The notes under the pieces are model-generated. The model was not told the DNA's origin and made no database searches. It worked only from the letters and a program-made list of their open reading frames with translations. This document shows positions 15,265 through 22,656 of a DNA stretch of 23,921 nt, one piece after another (within the stretch, counting starts at the first letter, position 1; the number at the start of each line of letters is the position of its first letter). A program made the translations under genes and the position numbers. Source of the stretch: a virus. The stretch is from positions 1 to 23,921 of IMG/VR virus record IMGVR_UViG_3300043294_000486; one strand, 5' to 3'.

Positions 15265-16106
15265 TATTGGATCAATACTTTACCGAGCAGCGCGTGGCGG
15301 ACGAGTTGGTTGAATCCCTGATTCACCGGCTCGATCCTGCCTGCGCCCGGCATTATATCGAACCGTCATGTGGGAAAGGCGCGTTTGTAACCGCCTTGGT
15401 GCGGGCCGGAGTTCCCAGGCGTCAAATCCGATCAGTGGAAATTGATCCCGACTTGCCGGCCGACATCCACCAGGATTTCTTGCAGTCCACCCGCGAGTCG
15501 CTGGGCATTACAGATTGCGATCCCGTTAGCACGGTCGTCATTGGCAATCCGCCGTTTGGCCGCAACGGCAAGTTGGTCAGGCGGTTCATCAACAAGGCTG
15601 CGACGTATGCACGCTGGATTTGTTTCGTCGTGCCCCGCTCGATGCACGGCGCTCACCTCTGCGGCCCGATGAATCCCTGCCTGGAACTAATTTACGAGAA
15701 GGACCTAAAAGGCGGCTTCAGCGCCACGAGGGCCAAATGCAACTGGCAGGAATGGTTCCTGCTGCCCGAAGGCTGTCGCGGCTACCGGCCATCCGACGCG
15801 CCGCCGGACGCGAACGGCCTTTATGAACTTGTCTCCGCCGGTGACCGCTACGACCTTGTTATTCAGCGCTGTGGCGGATCGGCCGGACGTGTAACCGGCT
15901 GCAATGGCACCGGCGAAGGCAAGTATTATGTCCGCAGCCAATTTCCCGCAGTTTTACAAGCCTTTCGCAATCTTCCGCAAGATAAAGAGGCAGGTTTGAC
16001 AACGCAGCAAAACAGTCTGTCTGCGCGTATGCTCCACGAACTCCTCGAACAATCTCTGCTTAACCAGTATGTCTCTCAAATCAGAAATAATTCCCAGCGT
16101 AATTAA
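15261..16106 (+). CDS. DNA adenine methyltransferase, gamma class (NPPF)
   Basis: 281 residues. SAM-binding motif I is EPSCGKGAF (from E34), an acidic motif II follows (SVEIDPD), and catalytic motif IV is GNPPFG (N96-F99). Motif order puts it in the gamma class, usually N6-adenine. It has little room for a separate target-recognition domain, so it may be a small stand-alone enzyme. It is coupled to the HAD gene by ATGA (15261-15264). Its 3' end overlaps a 56-codon membrane protein (from 16069). It is the second of three methyltransferases in the window. Confidence 0.87.
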   Translation: MILDQYFTEQRVADELVESLIHRLDPACARHYIEPSCGKGAFVTALVRAGVPRRQIRSVEIDPDLPADIHQDFLQSTRESLGITDCDPVSTVVIGNPPFGRNGKLVRRFINKAATYARWICFVVPRSMHGAHLCGPMNPCLELIYEKDLKGGFSATRAKCNWQEWFLLPEGCRGYRPSDAPPDANGLYELVSAGDRYDLVIQRCGGSAGRVTGCNGTGEGKYYVRSQFPAVLQAFRNLPQDKEAGLTTQQNSLSARMLHELLEQSLLNQYVSQIRNNSQRN

Positions 16107-16239
16107 AATCGCCAATCAAATGGTCCAGGACGCAAAGGCACAAGCTGTCTGGAACCAAAGTCTCAAGACGCTTGCGCTGGCCGTTGTTCTCGGGCTTCTG
16201 ACCTATTTAATTTTCCGTTTTGCCAATCGCTATCTATGA
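16069..16239 (+). CDS. Small single-pass membrane protein
   Basis: 56 residues. An N-terminal amphipathic stretch (about 30 residues) is followed by one transmembrane helix (about 34-52, LALAVVLGLLTYLIF) and a short basic end. It overlaps the methyltransferase 3' end by 38 nt. One-helix proteins of this size in phages include holin-like and lysis-control proteins, but there is no endolysin beside it, so function is open. Confidence 0.55.
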   Translation: MSLKSEIIPSVIKIANQMVQDAKAQAVWNQSLKTLALAVVLGLLTYLIFRFANRYL

Positions 16240-16258
16240 CAATCGAAAGGATCAAACT

Positions 16259-16432
16259 GTGAGAACGCTGTCTTTCTTCAAGTTTTTCTGTCTGCGACAA
16301 ATACTGATTCCGCTTAGCACAGTCTACCGGCACTACCATGAGCACATCGGTGCCGGCATCGCGCCTATCAGCTACGTGTATCTCGATGTTTACGTATTCT
16401 GCATCAGGGTAGCCCGCTTCCAGCAGAGATAA
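16259..16432 (+). CDS. Small unknown protein with GTG start
   Basis: 57 residues from GTG 16259, which has AAAGG 8 nt upstream, a better start than the TTG at 16220. It is rich in aromatic residues (SFFKFF near the start, several Tyr and His) and weakly hydrophobic, but with no clear membrane helix. It ends 2 nt before the next ATG at 16435. A minus-strand ORF covers the same stretch, but it has no ribosome site context and opposes all neighbours. Confidence 0.4.
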   Translation: MRTLSFFKFFCLRQILIPLSTVYRHYHEHIGAGIAPISYVYLDVYVFCIRVARFQQR

Positions 16433-16434
16433 TA

Positions 16435-16617
16435 ATGATCGAGACAATTCAGTTCTGGCTGGCCTACTGCCAGTTCGCTCTTCTCACATCCTATTGGTTT
16501 TATCCGCTCCTGATTATCGTGTTTCTCTCAGGCTTTGCAGTCGGCTCTGAGTTGCAATACCGGCTTCTGCGGCGACATATCAATCCGAAAAGGACGATCA
16601 ATGACCCAACAAATTGA
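16435..16617 (+). CDS. Small membrane protein
   Basis: 60 residues: a hydrophobic segment with aromatic residues (about 5-20) and a strong transmembrane helix (about 22-40, FYPLLIIVFLSGFAVG), then a basic tail with RRHINPKR. It starts directly after the stop of the previous small gene (TAATAATG) and overlaps the next gene by 17 nt. It could be a holin-type or envelope-associated protein; no family recognised. Confidence 0.55.
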   Translation: MIETIQFWLAYCQFALLTSYWFYPLLIIVFLSGFAVGSELQYRLLRRHINPKRTINDPTN

Positions 16618-17008
16618 ACTTGGTCGCGTAAAGACCAACATCGGCGAACTTGTGGATTCGTTTGTGCTTCATCGCTGGCAGACCGGACAGCCGCGCTTTC
16701 ACATGCGCGACCTGCACGATTACATATTCACGCGAACGCACACCGCACCAGCCTCGCCGGATCGAATTCTCCGGCAATTGCGCCAGGAAGGCAAATTCGA
16801 CTACAAAGTGATCGACCGCAGCGCATCATGCTATCAGATCACCGCCATTGGAACCGTCCAGACTACAGGCAAGCCGAAGAAAGTGACACTGCTGCATCGT
16901 GGCAAGCCAGTGGACCACTTCGAGGCCGTTGGCAGACGCTTCCGTCTGCCTGCACATGTTATTGACCACCTTTTCACCTCCAACGACTTTGAGTTGGCAA
17001 TAGGCTAA
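16601..17008 (+). CDS. Small protein, probable winged-helix DNA-binding
   Basis: 135 residues from ATG 16601, with AAGGA 6 nt upstream. Residues about 30-85 show the pattern of a winged helix: a helix with DLHDYIF, the recognition-type helix SPDRILRQLRQEG, then a beta wing ending SCYQI. The C-terminal 40 residues look like a second small domain. This suggests a transcription regulator or DNA-organising protein; the pattern is weak and unconfirmed. It lies 16 nt upstream of the exonuclease gene. Confidence 0.6.
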   Translation: MTQQIELGRVKTNIGELVDSFVLHRWQTGQPRFHMRDLHDYIFTRTHTAPASPDRILRQLRQEGKFDYKVIDRSASCYQITAIGTVQTTGKPKKVTLLHRGKPVDHFEAVGRRFRLPAHVIDHLFTSNDFELAIG

Positions 17009-17024
17009 ACCGGGAGAGTCTTTG

Positions 17025-18017
17025 ATGCGTCTGCCAAAACACCTTAGCCATTCGGGCTTCTCCCTTTGGGAAAAGAACCCCGACGAATTCTACCTGAAAT
17101 ATCTCAGCGATCGGCGGCCGCCGCGCGTGCTCCAGGATCGGCCGGCAGCGGCCGGGTCTGCCTTTGATGCCTATGTTAAGTCTGCCCTTCATGCGGCCAT
17201 TTATGGAATCGGCTTTGATCCGAAATACCAGTTTCAAGCCCTGTTCGAGGCCCAAGTTGAACCGCAAAACCGGGATTGGGCCTCGGCCGAAGGCAAATAC
17301 ATCTTTGATTGCTATGTTCGATCGGGCTTTTACGGAGAGTTTTTGGAACTCTTGATTACTACCAAGCAGCCGCCGCGATTCGAGTTCTCTGTGGAGGCCA
17401 TCATCAATGGTGTTCCCTTTTCCGGCAAACCGGACTGTCGTTTTGTAACCCCAGGCGGCGTGAACGTGGTCCATGACTGGAAAGTAAACGGTTATTGCAG
17501 CAAATATCCAACCAGTCCGCATCGAAGCTATATGTGCTGCCGGGACGGTTTTATTTCCGCTAAGCCATCCATTAACCCTAATGCTGAGCATAAGGAATTT
17601 CTGGCATATCGACATGGCGACCTCACGATCAACGCCACATATCTGGAAGCCGCCAACACCTCCTGGGCCGATCAATTGTCACTCTACGGCTGGGCCTTGG
17701 GCGAGAAGATAGGTGACGAGAACGTAGTGCTGTCCGTCCATCAGATCGTCGCCAAACCTATCCTGGATCAGAGGCCGCAGCTTCGCGTGGCCCAATACAG
17801 GGCAAGGGTCAAGGCAATATACCAGCATGAATTGGTGGCCCGGCTTAAGCGGTGCTGGGACGCTATTGTCACTGGCCACGTCTTCCTGAATCTCAGCCGT
17901 GAAGACTCCGACGCCCGCTGCCAAGTGCTCGATGAGACGGCAGTAGGACTTCAATCAGACGGTTCCAGTCTGGAGACGTATTTCAACGAAGCCACGCGCG
18001 ACAGATACATGGGCTAG
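17025..18017 (+). CDS. PD-(D/E)XK exonuclease (RecB/lambda-exo-like)
   Basis: 330 residues, ATG 17025 with GGGAG 8 nt upstream. The core has GKPD (D137), HDWK (D151, K153) and the helix motif QLSLY (Q217, Y221), which is the RecB-family QxxxY signature. I see no Cas4-type iron-sulfur cysteine set. Such phage nucleases resect DNA ends for recombination or process replication intermediates. It precedes the second metallophosphoesterase. No recognisable annealase (Bet/RecT) is adjacent. Confidence 0.85.
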   Translation: MRLPKHLSHSGFSLWEKNPDEFYLKYLSDRRPPRVLQDRPAAAGSAFDAYVKSALHAAIYGIGFDPKYQFQALFEAQVEPQNRDWASAEGKYIFDCYVRSGFYGEFLELLITTKQPPRFEFSVEAIINGVPFSGKPDCRFVTPGGVNVVHDWKVNGYCSKYPTSPHRSYMCCRDGFISAKPSINPNAEHKEFLAYRHGDLTINATYLEAANTSWADQLSLYGWALGEKIGDENVVLSVHQIVAKPILDQRPQLRVAQYRARVKAIYQHELVARLKRCWDAIVTGHVFLNLSREDSDARCQVLDETAVGLQSDGSSLETYFNEATRDRYMG

Positions 18018-18020
18018 ATT

Positions 18021-18809
18021 ATGACTCGGTTTTGCATCAGTGACTTACATCTTTGCGACAAAGGGCCGCGCGATAATTTTGCATTTAACGGCCGTGGAGA
18101 GCGATTCTGCGAGTTTTTGAATTTCGTCGGCAACCAAGGTGGCAAACTGCTCATCCTCGGCGACCTTTTCGATTGGTGGCAGGTCAATCTAAGCGAATCG
18201 GTGCTTTGCTATCGCTGGCTGATTGACCGTCTTGCCGCCATGCAGGCGCGCTACGTTATCGGCAACCATGATAACGCCCTAGCCAAATTCATCGGCGCTT
18301 CCTTAATGCCGGCGCATCCGCTGCTGCAATTGTCTACCGGACCTTTCGAGGAAACAATCGGCGGCCGGAAGTTCGCTTTTTTGCATGGACATGAAGCTGA
18401 TCCTTATTGCAATAGCCTTAACCCAGGCGTCGGCGAAATTACGGCTGTAATTTCCGGGGTGCTGGAAGACCGCAACAAGGGGCCGTTCAATGCTCATGGA
18501 CATGCTATCGAAGATGAGTTTGTCGGCACACTTGAAAGCGTTTTGACTCTCTGGCGCAGGCTCACTTTCCAACACGGTCGGCTCGATGAAATGATTGACC
18601 AGGTGGAAGCCCATCGAACTGAGAGGCAAGCCGATGTCGTTGTCTACGGCCACACCCATGAGCCAGGCCGCATCGGCGATCGCCACTACAACACCGGATG
18701 CTGGTGTCGAAGCAAGGACACCTTCCTGTGCATTGAAGACGACGGCGCTGTCAGCCTGTGGGAATGGACCGAGGCTGGGGCCGTTCCTTTCAACAGGACT
18801 CTGCGTTGA
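18021..18809 (+). CDS. Calcineurin-like metallophosphoesterase, LpxH-like
   Basis: 262 residues. The motifs are complete: SDLH (D8, H10), GDLFDWW (D48, D51), GNHD (N82-D84), HGH (H122, H124) and GHTH (H211, H213). The GDLFDWW and GNHD pattern is closest to UDP-2,3-diacylglucosamine pyrophosphatase (LpxH) and related phosphatases. In an element it may instead act on nucleotides or modified lipid A. It is a different architecture from the HTH-fused enzyme at 7590. It starts 3 nt after the nuclease stop. Confidence 0.82.
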   Translation: MTRFCISDLHLCDKGPRDNFAFNGRGERFCEFLNFVGNQGGKLLILGDLFDWWQVNLSESVLCYRWLIDRLAAMQARYVIGNHDNALAKFIGASLMPAHPLLQLSTGPFEETIGGRKFAFLHGHEADPYCNSLNPGVGEITAVISGVLEDRNKGPFNAHGHAIEDEFVGTLESVLTLWRRLTFQHGRLDEMIDQVEAHRTERQADVVVYGHTHEPGRIGDRHYNTGCWCRSKDTFLCIEDDGAVSLWEWTEAGAVPFNRTLR

Positions 18810-18859
18810 TGCAGGGAACCTTTTCTTCACTTTATTCCTTTTCACGGGAGATGCTGCCA

Positions 18860-19303
18860 ATGAAGACTATCAAGAGATTCTTTACCTCATCATTTCTATT
18901 TGCCACAGCCATATCCTTGCTTGCAATTCTGGTTCTGTCGGCCCAACCGTTTGCTCAATTGAAGTATCAAAAGGCGATCCCGGTTTTGAACTCTAATCCG
19001 GCCCCTGGTCCGAAACATGCCGACGCCCAACCCGTTCCGTCAGAACCATCGCCCTGTCCGAAGCCAAACGCGCCTGAACTGACAGTTTTTTCCGCGAAAT
19101 GGTGCGGCGCTTGTCAACGCGCAAAACCTATCGTCAGTCAGATTGAACGCTTGGGCGTGAAGGTAATCCGCGTAGACGCGGACGAACAACCTCAATTATT
19201 GAAGGAAAACAACGTCAGGTCGCTCCCCACATTCATTGCCGTCAAAGACGGCAAGACGCTACGCACCCAGGATGTAAACAAAGTTCTGGAGTTCCTGAAA
19301 TGA
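18860..19303 (+). CDS. Exported or membrane-anchored thioredoxin-like protein
   Basis: 147 residues from ATG 18860 (GGGAG 9 nt upstream). ATG 18809, overlapping the previous stop, is an alternative. An N-terminal signal or anchor (about 5-30) is followed by a Pro-rich linker (about 40-72) and a short thioredoxin domain with WCGAC (C82, C85) and the cis-Pro loop SLPTF (P123). It should reduce or exchange disulfides on the periplasmic side. Carriage on a replication operon is uncommon. Coupled to the next gene by ATGA (19300-19303). Confidence 0.82.
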   Translation: MKTIKRFFTSSFLFATAISLLAILVLSAQPFAQLKYQKAIPVLNSNPAPGPKHADAQPVPSEPSPCPKPNAPELTVFSAKWCGACQRAKPIVSQIERLGVKVIRVDADEQPQLLKENNVRSLPTFIAVKDGKTLRTQDVNKVLEFLK

Positions 19304-19539
19304 TTCTAGTCCTATTGGCATTTGTTTGCGGAGTGGGGATGGACATTGTTTGGACGTGCTGCGTTCATTCAATTCAAGCCCGTAAGCCCATCATGGCCGC
19401 CAATATGTCCGTGCTGATCTTCGGCTTTGCCTTGGTCTCTACGGTCATAGTTGTTGAAAAGTGTACGTTGGCCATCGTTGCCTATGCGATTGGCAATTGG
19501 ATCGGCACTTACATCACGGTGAAAAAAGAGACATGGTAA
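19300..19539 (+). CDS. Small membrane protein with two to three helices
   Basis: 79 residues: hydrophobic segments at about 2-22, 33-52 and 55-72, with a short basic loop (ARKP) between the first and second. The arrangement of GMDIVW in helix 1 followed by the RK loop resembles a small phage membrane protein type seen beside DNA-metabolism genes, but I cannot name a function. It overlaps the upstream thioredoxin gene (ATGA) and the downstream methyltransferase by 7 nt. Confidence 0.65.
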   Translation: MILVLLAFVCGVGMDIVWTCCVHSIQARKPIMAANMSVLIFGFALVSTVIVVEKCTLAIVAYAIGNWIGTYITVKKETW

Positions 19540-20258
19540 ATCACCGGCTGATTCAAGGCGATGTTCTTCAGGTGTTGCCCGAGCTTGGCAACTTCGCCTG
19601 TTGTTTTCTTGATCCGCCTGATGCCCTGGGACTGAAGCTCAACGGATACCGCGACCACCCACGCAAGGGATACATTGAATGGCTGGCCAAGGTGATGGCT
19701 ATGACGATCCAGCGCTGCGGAATCACTTGGCTGAGTTACAACAGTCAGTGGGACCTGGCGGTAAAGCATTGGGCATGTGACTATGGCATGAACCACCAGG
19801 ATGTCGAGATCAAGCCATTTTACCAGCACTACACCTTTTTCCAGTGCAATAACAACGACTGCGCACCGGCCGAGCGCCCCATGCTGAGGTTTCGACACAA
19901 GGAAGCACCGATCTACCCGAATCAGATACGTGTTCCTTCTTGGCGGATGCTCAATGGCGACAAACGGGCCTCTCCCGACGGCAAAGTGCCGGGCAACGTC
20001 TGGGAGTCACCGCGCGTGGTGGGCAATTCAAAACAGCGCCGTTCTTGGCATCCAACGCAACTCAACGAGAGCCTGGTGGAACGGGCCATTCTTCTAAGCA
20101 CAAGACAAGGAGACGAAATTCTTGATCTCTTCTCGGGAACCGGAACGGTGATTCGCGTCTGCCGCCGTATCAACAGATCAACCACTTCTATAGAACTCAA
20201 CGAGTTCTATTGTCGGAAGATCGCCGAAGAGCACGGATTGGAAGTGCTGCGGGCATGA
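19533..20258 (+). CDS. Site-specific DNA methyltransferase, beta class with DPPD motif
   Basis: 241 residues from ATG 19533. The catalytic motif is DPPD (27-30) in place of DPPY/SPPY. The SAM-binding motif LDLFSGTGT (from L197, D198) is near the C-terminus, so motif order is beta class (N4-cytosine or N6-adenine). The segment RSWHPTQL before motif I is typical of this group. It is shorter than the enzyme at 3356 and lacks its long central region. The fourth residue of the motif normally stacks on the flipped base, so Asp there suggests a different target base or altered chemistry; this is inference. Confidence 0.8.
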   Translation: MVNHRLIQGDVLQVLPELGNFACCFLDPPDALGLKLNGYRDHPRKGYIEWLAKVMAMTIQRCGITWLSYNSQWDLAVKHWACDYGMNHQDVEIKPFYQHYTFFQCNNNDCAPAERPMLRFRHKEAPIYPNQIRVPSWRMLNGDKRASPDGKVPGNVWESPRVVGNSKQRRSWHPTQLNESLVERAILLSTRQGDEILDLFSGTGTVIRVCRRINRSTTSIELNEFYCRKIAEEHGLEVLRA

Positions 20259-20369
20259 ATCAATACATCTCCCTTTGAATAGCATCGGAAACGCCATCTG
20301 CCTGCAATAACGGATTTGACGGTGGAGCGTCTAATATCGAGTTTCTGGCGCTGAGCCGGCAATTGCGTC

Positions 20370-20419
20370 AAGAATTGCCTGAAATCCTGCAACAAAAACT
20401 CTGCTCGCCCGGTGTAAGG
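20370..20419 (+). promoter_or_regulatory. Promoter-like element, copy B
   Basis: AAGAATT (20370), CCTGAAA, TGCAACAA (20388-20395), a 15-bp spacer, GGTGTAAGG (20411-20419). It matches copy A at 10281 in the two boxes and spacing, with one substitution (TATAAG to TGTAAG). It lies in a 184-nt gap (20259-20442) with no gene I accept, and would drive the operon from 20443 to the integrase. The ribosome site AAGGAG follows at 20429-20434. Confidence 0.5.
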
Positions 20420-20442
20420 ACAGCCAGTAAGGAGCAAAAACC

Positions 20443-20685
20443 ATGAGAGAAGTCACCCAAGAAGAAATGGACGTAATCGGTGTCCGGCACGGCATCCATC
20501 CCCGTTATCGCCGTGAGTTTATGAAGCTGGCCAATGAGGGCCGCATTGACGACAGGCAATTCAGCACTCGGCTACACGCCTGCTTGAACTACAAAGCGGC
20601 TTGCCGCGACTTAATGGAACTCCTCGCGCAACCAACGCAACATCTGTTCGATTATCGCCAATTCCAGTCCGTAGAAGCCTTATGA
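20443..20685 (+). CDS. Small unknown protein
   Basis: 80 residues, soluble, with mixed charge and helical appearance; no motif recognised. The start is well supported (AAGGAG 8 nt upstream). It is the first gene after promoter-like copy B, and its stop overlaps the next start (ATGA). Function unknown. Confidence 0.65.
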   Translation: MREVTQEEMDVIGVRHGIHPRYRREFMKLANEGRIDDRQFSTRLHACLNYKAACRDLMELLAQPTQHLFDYRQFQSVEAL

Positions 20686-20906
20686 CCCTTTACGATTTTG
20701 TCGGCAAACTGATTACCGTCGGCTGCCGTGTCGCATATCCGAAACGGCGAGGCTCCAAAATGTGGCTGTCGATACTGCGAGTTGAAAGCGTAACGCGGAA
20801 TGGAGATGTCTTCACGCTTGCCGGCCGCGACCACCGAGGCCGCCGCACAAGGACTAAAAATATCAACAATTGCATTGTTGTGGAAGCCAATGATCTTCAA
20901 ACTTAA
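20682..20906 (+). CDS. Small basic unknown protein
   Basis: 74 residues from ATG 20682. Strongly basic, with beta-strand-like alternation and a run of Arg/Lys/Gly near residue 50 (GRDHRGRRTRTK). This suggests a small nucleic-acid-binding fold such as an OB or SH3-like barrel, which is speculation. It overlaps the previous stop (ATGA) and runs 17 nt into the next gene. Confidence 0.55.
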   Translation: MTLYDFVGKLITVGCRVAYPKRRGSKMWLSILRVESVTRNGDVFTLAGRDHRGRRTRTKNINNCIVVEANDLQT

Positions 20907-21147
20907 ATCGATCAAAGGCAGGAGCCGCAAATCATATAAGGAATGGCTCGATGAAACCAAACGATATCGCATCACCTGGATCACGGAAGTCGGCGGCGTT
21001 CGAGTACCACCGCACTTTTACGCCTGCGTCCGAATACGTTTGCCCAACGGTCGGGAAATGTGGGATTTTGCCGGTCGGCGCGGTCCATACAGAACCTTCA
21101 AACTAGCAAGCAAAGCCTGCGAAACGCACGCCAAGGAGAACAAATGA
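20890..21147 (+). CDS. Small basic unknown protein
   Basis: 85 residues from ATG 20890 with GGAAG 5 nt upstream. Basic, rich in Arg, Lys, Tyr and Trp, with a beta-rich middle and a helical C-terminus. No motif recognised. The end overlaps the CAP-protein start (ATGA at 21144-21147). Confidence 0.55.
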   Translation: MIFKLKSIKGRSRKSYKEWLDETKRYRITWITEVGGVRVPPHFYACVRIRLPNGREMWDFAGRRGPYRTFKLASKACETHAKENK

Positions 21148-21578
21148 AAACCTTAATCGCTTTGACATTGATGTCCGCTCTGACTTTTCCAACTGAAGCC
21201 TTGATTCGCGTCGGACGCGAGTTGGGCGTAAGAAGCATTGCGACCGGACAGCAGCATCCGATACTGCAAAAAGCGGCGGAAAATCAAGCTGCTTATCAAG
21301 CCCGTATCCATGCACAAGGCCATTGGAACTGGGAATCCAGGGTCCAACAACTCTACAGAGAGATGCCTGACTGCGGCGAATTCGCTGAGGTCTGCAACCA
21401 ATCTTGGGCAGGACAGGATGTCGAGTCGGCAGCCCATGAAATGTATCGGTCTTGGAGACTATCGCCCGGCCACTGGTCGGCCGTGAACGGAACATGCGAT
21501 TACTGGGGCTATGCAATGGCACGCGGAAGCAATGGAATCTGGTATGCAACTGGAATCTTTGCCAAAAAACGCAAGTGA
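21144..21578 (+). CDS. Exported CAP-domain (SCP/PR-1-like) protein
   Basis: 144 residues, ATG 21144 with AAGGAG 5 nt upstream. A signal peptide (about 1-19) is followed by a short CAP domain: AENQAAYQARIHAQG, an acidic Glu (EFAEV) and the core SPGHWSAVNG, then GYAMARG and WYATGIFA. These match the CAP signature HNxxR/GHYTQ-type fold, though the family's first His region is shortened. Bacterial CAP proteins act in the envelope or outside the cell; function in an element is unknown, perhaps cell-wall or adhesion related. Confidence 0.75.
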   Translation: MKTLIALTLMSALTFPTEALIRVGRELGVRSIATGQQHPILQKAAENQAAYQARIHAQGHWNWESRVQQLYREMPDCGEFAEVCNQSWAGQDVESAAHEMYRSWRLSPGHWSAVNGTCDYWGYAMARGSNGIWYATGIFAKKRK

Positions 21579-21588
21579 AGGGTCAAAC

Positions 21589-21900
21589 ATGAGTAAATTC
21601 ATTCTGGAGTCTGTTGTTGCCGGTCTAGTCACGCTAGTCTTACTCGCCCTCGTTGGCAGCGTTTGCTACATCGCAATTATCAATACTCCAAATTTCATCG
21701 TGCAACATTCGATTGCGATCTTCCAGGGGATCGGCACGGCATTCGGCACTTTTATTGCCGGGGCGTTACTTCGCCGAATCAAAGTGGCCCGGAGAATTCT
21801 GCACAGATTGACCTGCAAACGCCTTTTTCGTGAGGAACCCGATAATCAATACGCAACGAGATTAAAGGCGCTCGCACACTATTACCACGACAACGATTAG
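21589..21900 (+). CDS. Small two-helix membrane protein
   Basis: 103 residues from ATG 21589 (GAAGGGT just upstream). Two transmembrane helices (about 6-30 and 42-62) are followed by a basic cytoplasmic tail with many Arg (RRIKVARRILHRL). A holin or membrane-anchored regulator is possible, since size and two-helix layout fit, but there is no lysis enzyme next to it. Function unknown. Confidence 0.65.
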   Translation: MSKFILESVVAGLVTLVLLALVGSVCYIAIINTPNFIVQHSIAIFQGIGTAFGTFIAGALLRRIKVARRILHRLTCKRLFREEPDNQYATRLKALAHYYHDND

Positions 21901-21912
21901 GGAAACCGAACC

Positions 21913-22071
21913 ATGAAAGTCCAAGAACTCATCAGTCTGCTGCAAAAATGCGATCCCGATTTACCAGTCTATTACTGCACGAGTCTATCTGTGGACCAGG
22001 TTTTGACGCAAACGGTCATAACCGAAAGTGCAAATGGCGAAACCTCGGAAAAGAAGGTGGTGCTCCGGTGA
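21913..22071 (+). CDS. Small unknown protein
   Basis: 52 residues. The N-terminus MKVQELISLLQKCDPDLPVY matches a common pattern in small phage proteins of unknown function; the rest is Thr/Ser/Val-rich and likely beta-structured. Its stop overlaps a possible GTG start of the next short ORF (GTGA at 22068-22071). Function unknown. Confidence 0.6.
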   Translation: MKVQELISLLQKCDPDLPVYYCTSLSVDQVLTQTVITESANGETSEKKVVLR

Positions 22072-22157
22072 TTGAATCACAAATACTTGAACTACTGATC
22101 CAATTCCTTGGCGACGTGGCAGTGTTGCTCAAAGAGCCGAGAGAAATCGTCTCGTAG
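22068..22157 (+). CDS. Possible 29-residue peptide
   Basis: GTG 22068 to TAG 22157 encodes a helical, amphipathic peptide (VIESQILELLIQFLGDVAVLL). The GTGA overlap with the preceding stop supports coupling. It may be real or chance; it fills the gap before the excisionase-like gene. Confidence 0.35.
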   Translation: MIESQILELLIQFLGDVAVLLKEPREIVS

Positions 22158-22164
22158 GAAAGAC

Positions 22165-22656
22165 ATGAATCAATTCAAGAACTGGATTCGTGAACAATTA
22201 GAATATCTGGATGATCTATCAGCCAACTGGGAGTTGTCTAATGATCCATGCGATTCGGTTGGATGGGTAATCGAACAGGCCGCCGATCGCGCAGCAAAAC
22301 TAGGGCTGAGTGAACTCTATCGAAGATCGCTCAATCTCAGAAGAACCATATCGGATGGAAAATGGTATCTATCAGAATGCCTGTGCTGCTTACCAGCAGT
22401 AGGCAACTCGCCCCTTATGACCGAGGACGAGCTAATTGCCTATTTGCGCCTTGATGCCGATGATCGAAAACCACTTGACCGTTTACGTAACTTGATACGT
22501 CGACAGAGGTTACCAGTGATTCATCGGGGGCGTCTCCTGCTATTCCGCAAAACGGCGATTGACGAATGGCTTCAGGAAAAGCAAGAAATTATACTGAAGT
22601 ACGAAAGTCGGGCGCGTGCCCGGCAAAACGTCAATCCTCGGAGGATCAAAGTATGA
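22165..22656 (+). CDS. Excisionase-like protein with C-terminal helix-turn-helix
   Basis: 163 residues from ATG 22165 (AGGAAAG just upstream). The first 80 residues look helical and unrelated. From about residue 85, TEDELIAYLRL, then RLRNLIRRQRLPVIHRGR and FRKTAIDEWLQ form a winged-helix of the MerR/excisionase type (HTH_17 pattern). The long N-terminal extension is unusual for an excisionase. Coupled to the integrase by ATGA (22653-22656). It likely bends DNA at the attachment site to favour excision and may also repress. Confidence 0.78.
   Translation: MNQFKNWIREQLEYLDDLSANWELSNDPCDSVGWVIEQAADRAAKLGLSELYRRSLNLRRTISDGKWYLSECLCCLPAVGNSPLMTEDELIAYLRLDADDRKPLDRLRNLIRRQRLPVIHRGRLLLFRKTAIDEWLQEKQEIILKYESRARARQNVNPRRIKV

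Noticed and set aside
16163-16447. 94-codon minus-strand ORF
   Set aside because: Opposes all neighbours, no ribosome site, no motif; plus-strand GTG ORF with a good ribosome site covers the same DNA.
17025-18017. PD-(D/E)XK protein considered as Cas4
   Set aside because: No iron-sulfur cysteine pattern and no cas1, cas2 or CRISPR repeats in the window.
20256-20276. Seven-codon ORF starting in the methyltransferase stop (ATGA)
   Set aside because: Too short to support; no conserved feature.
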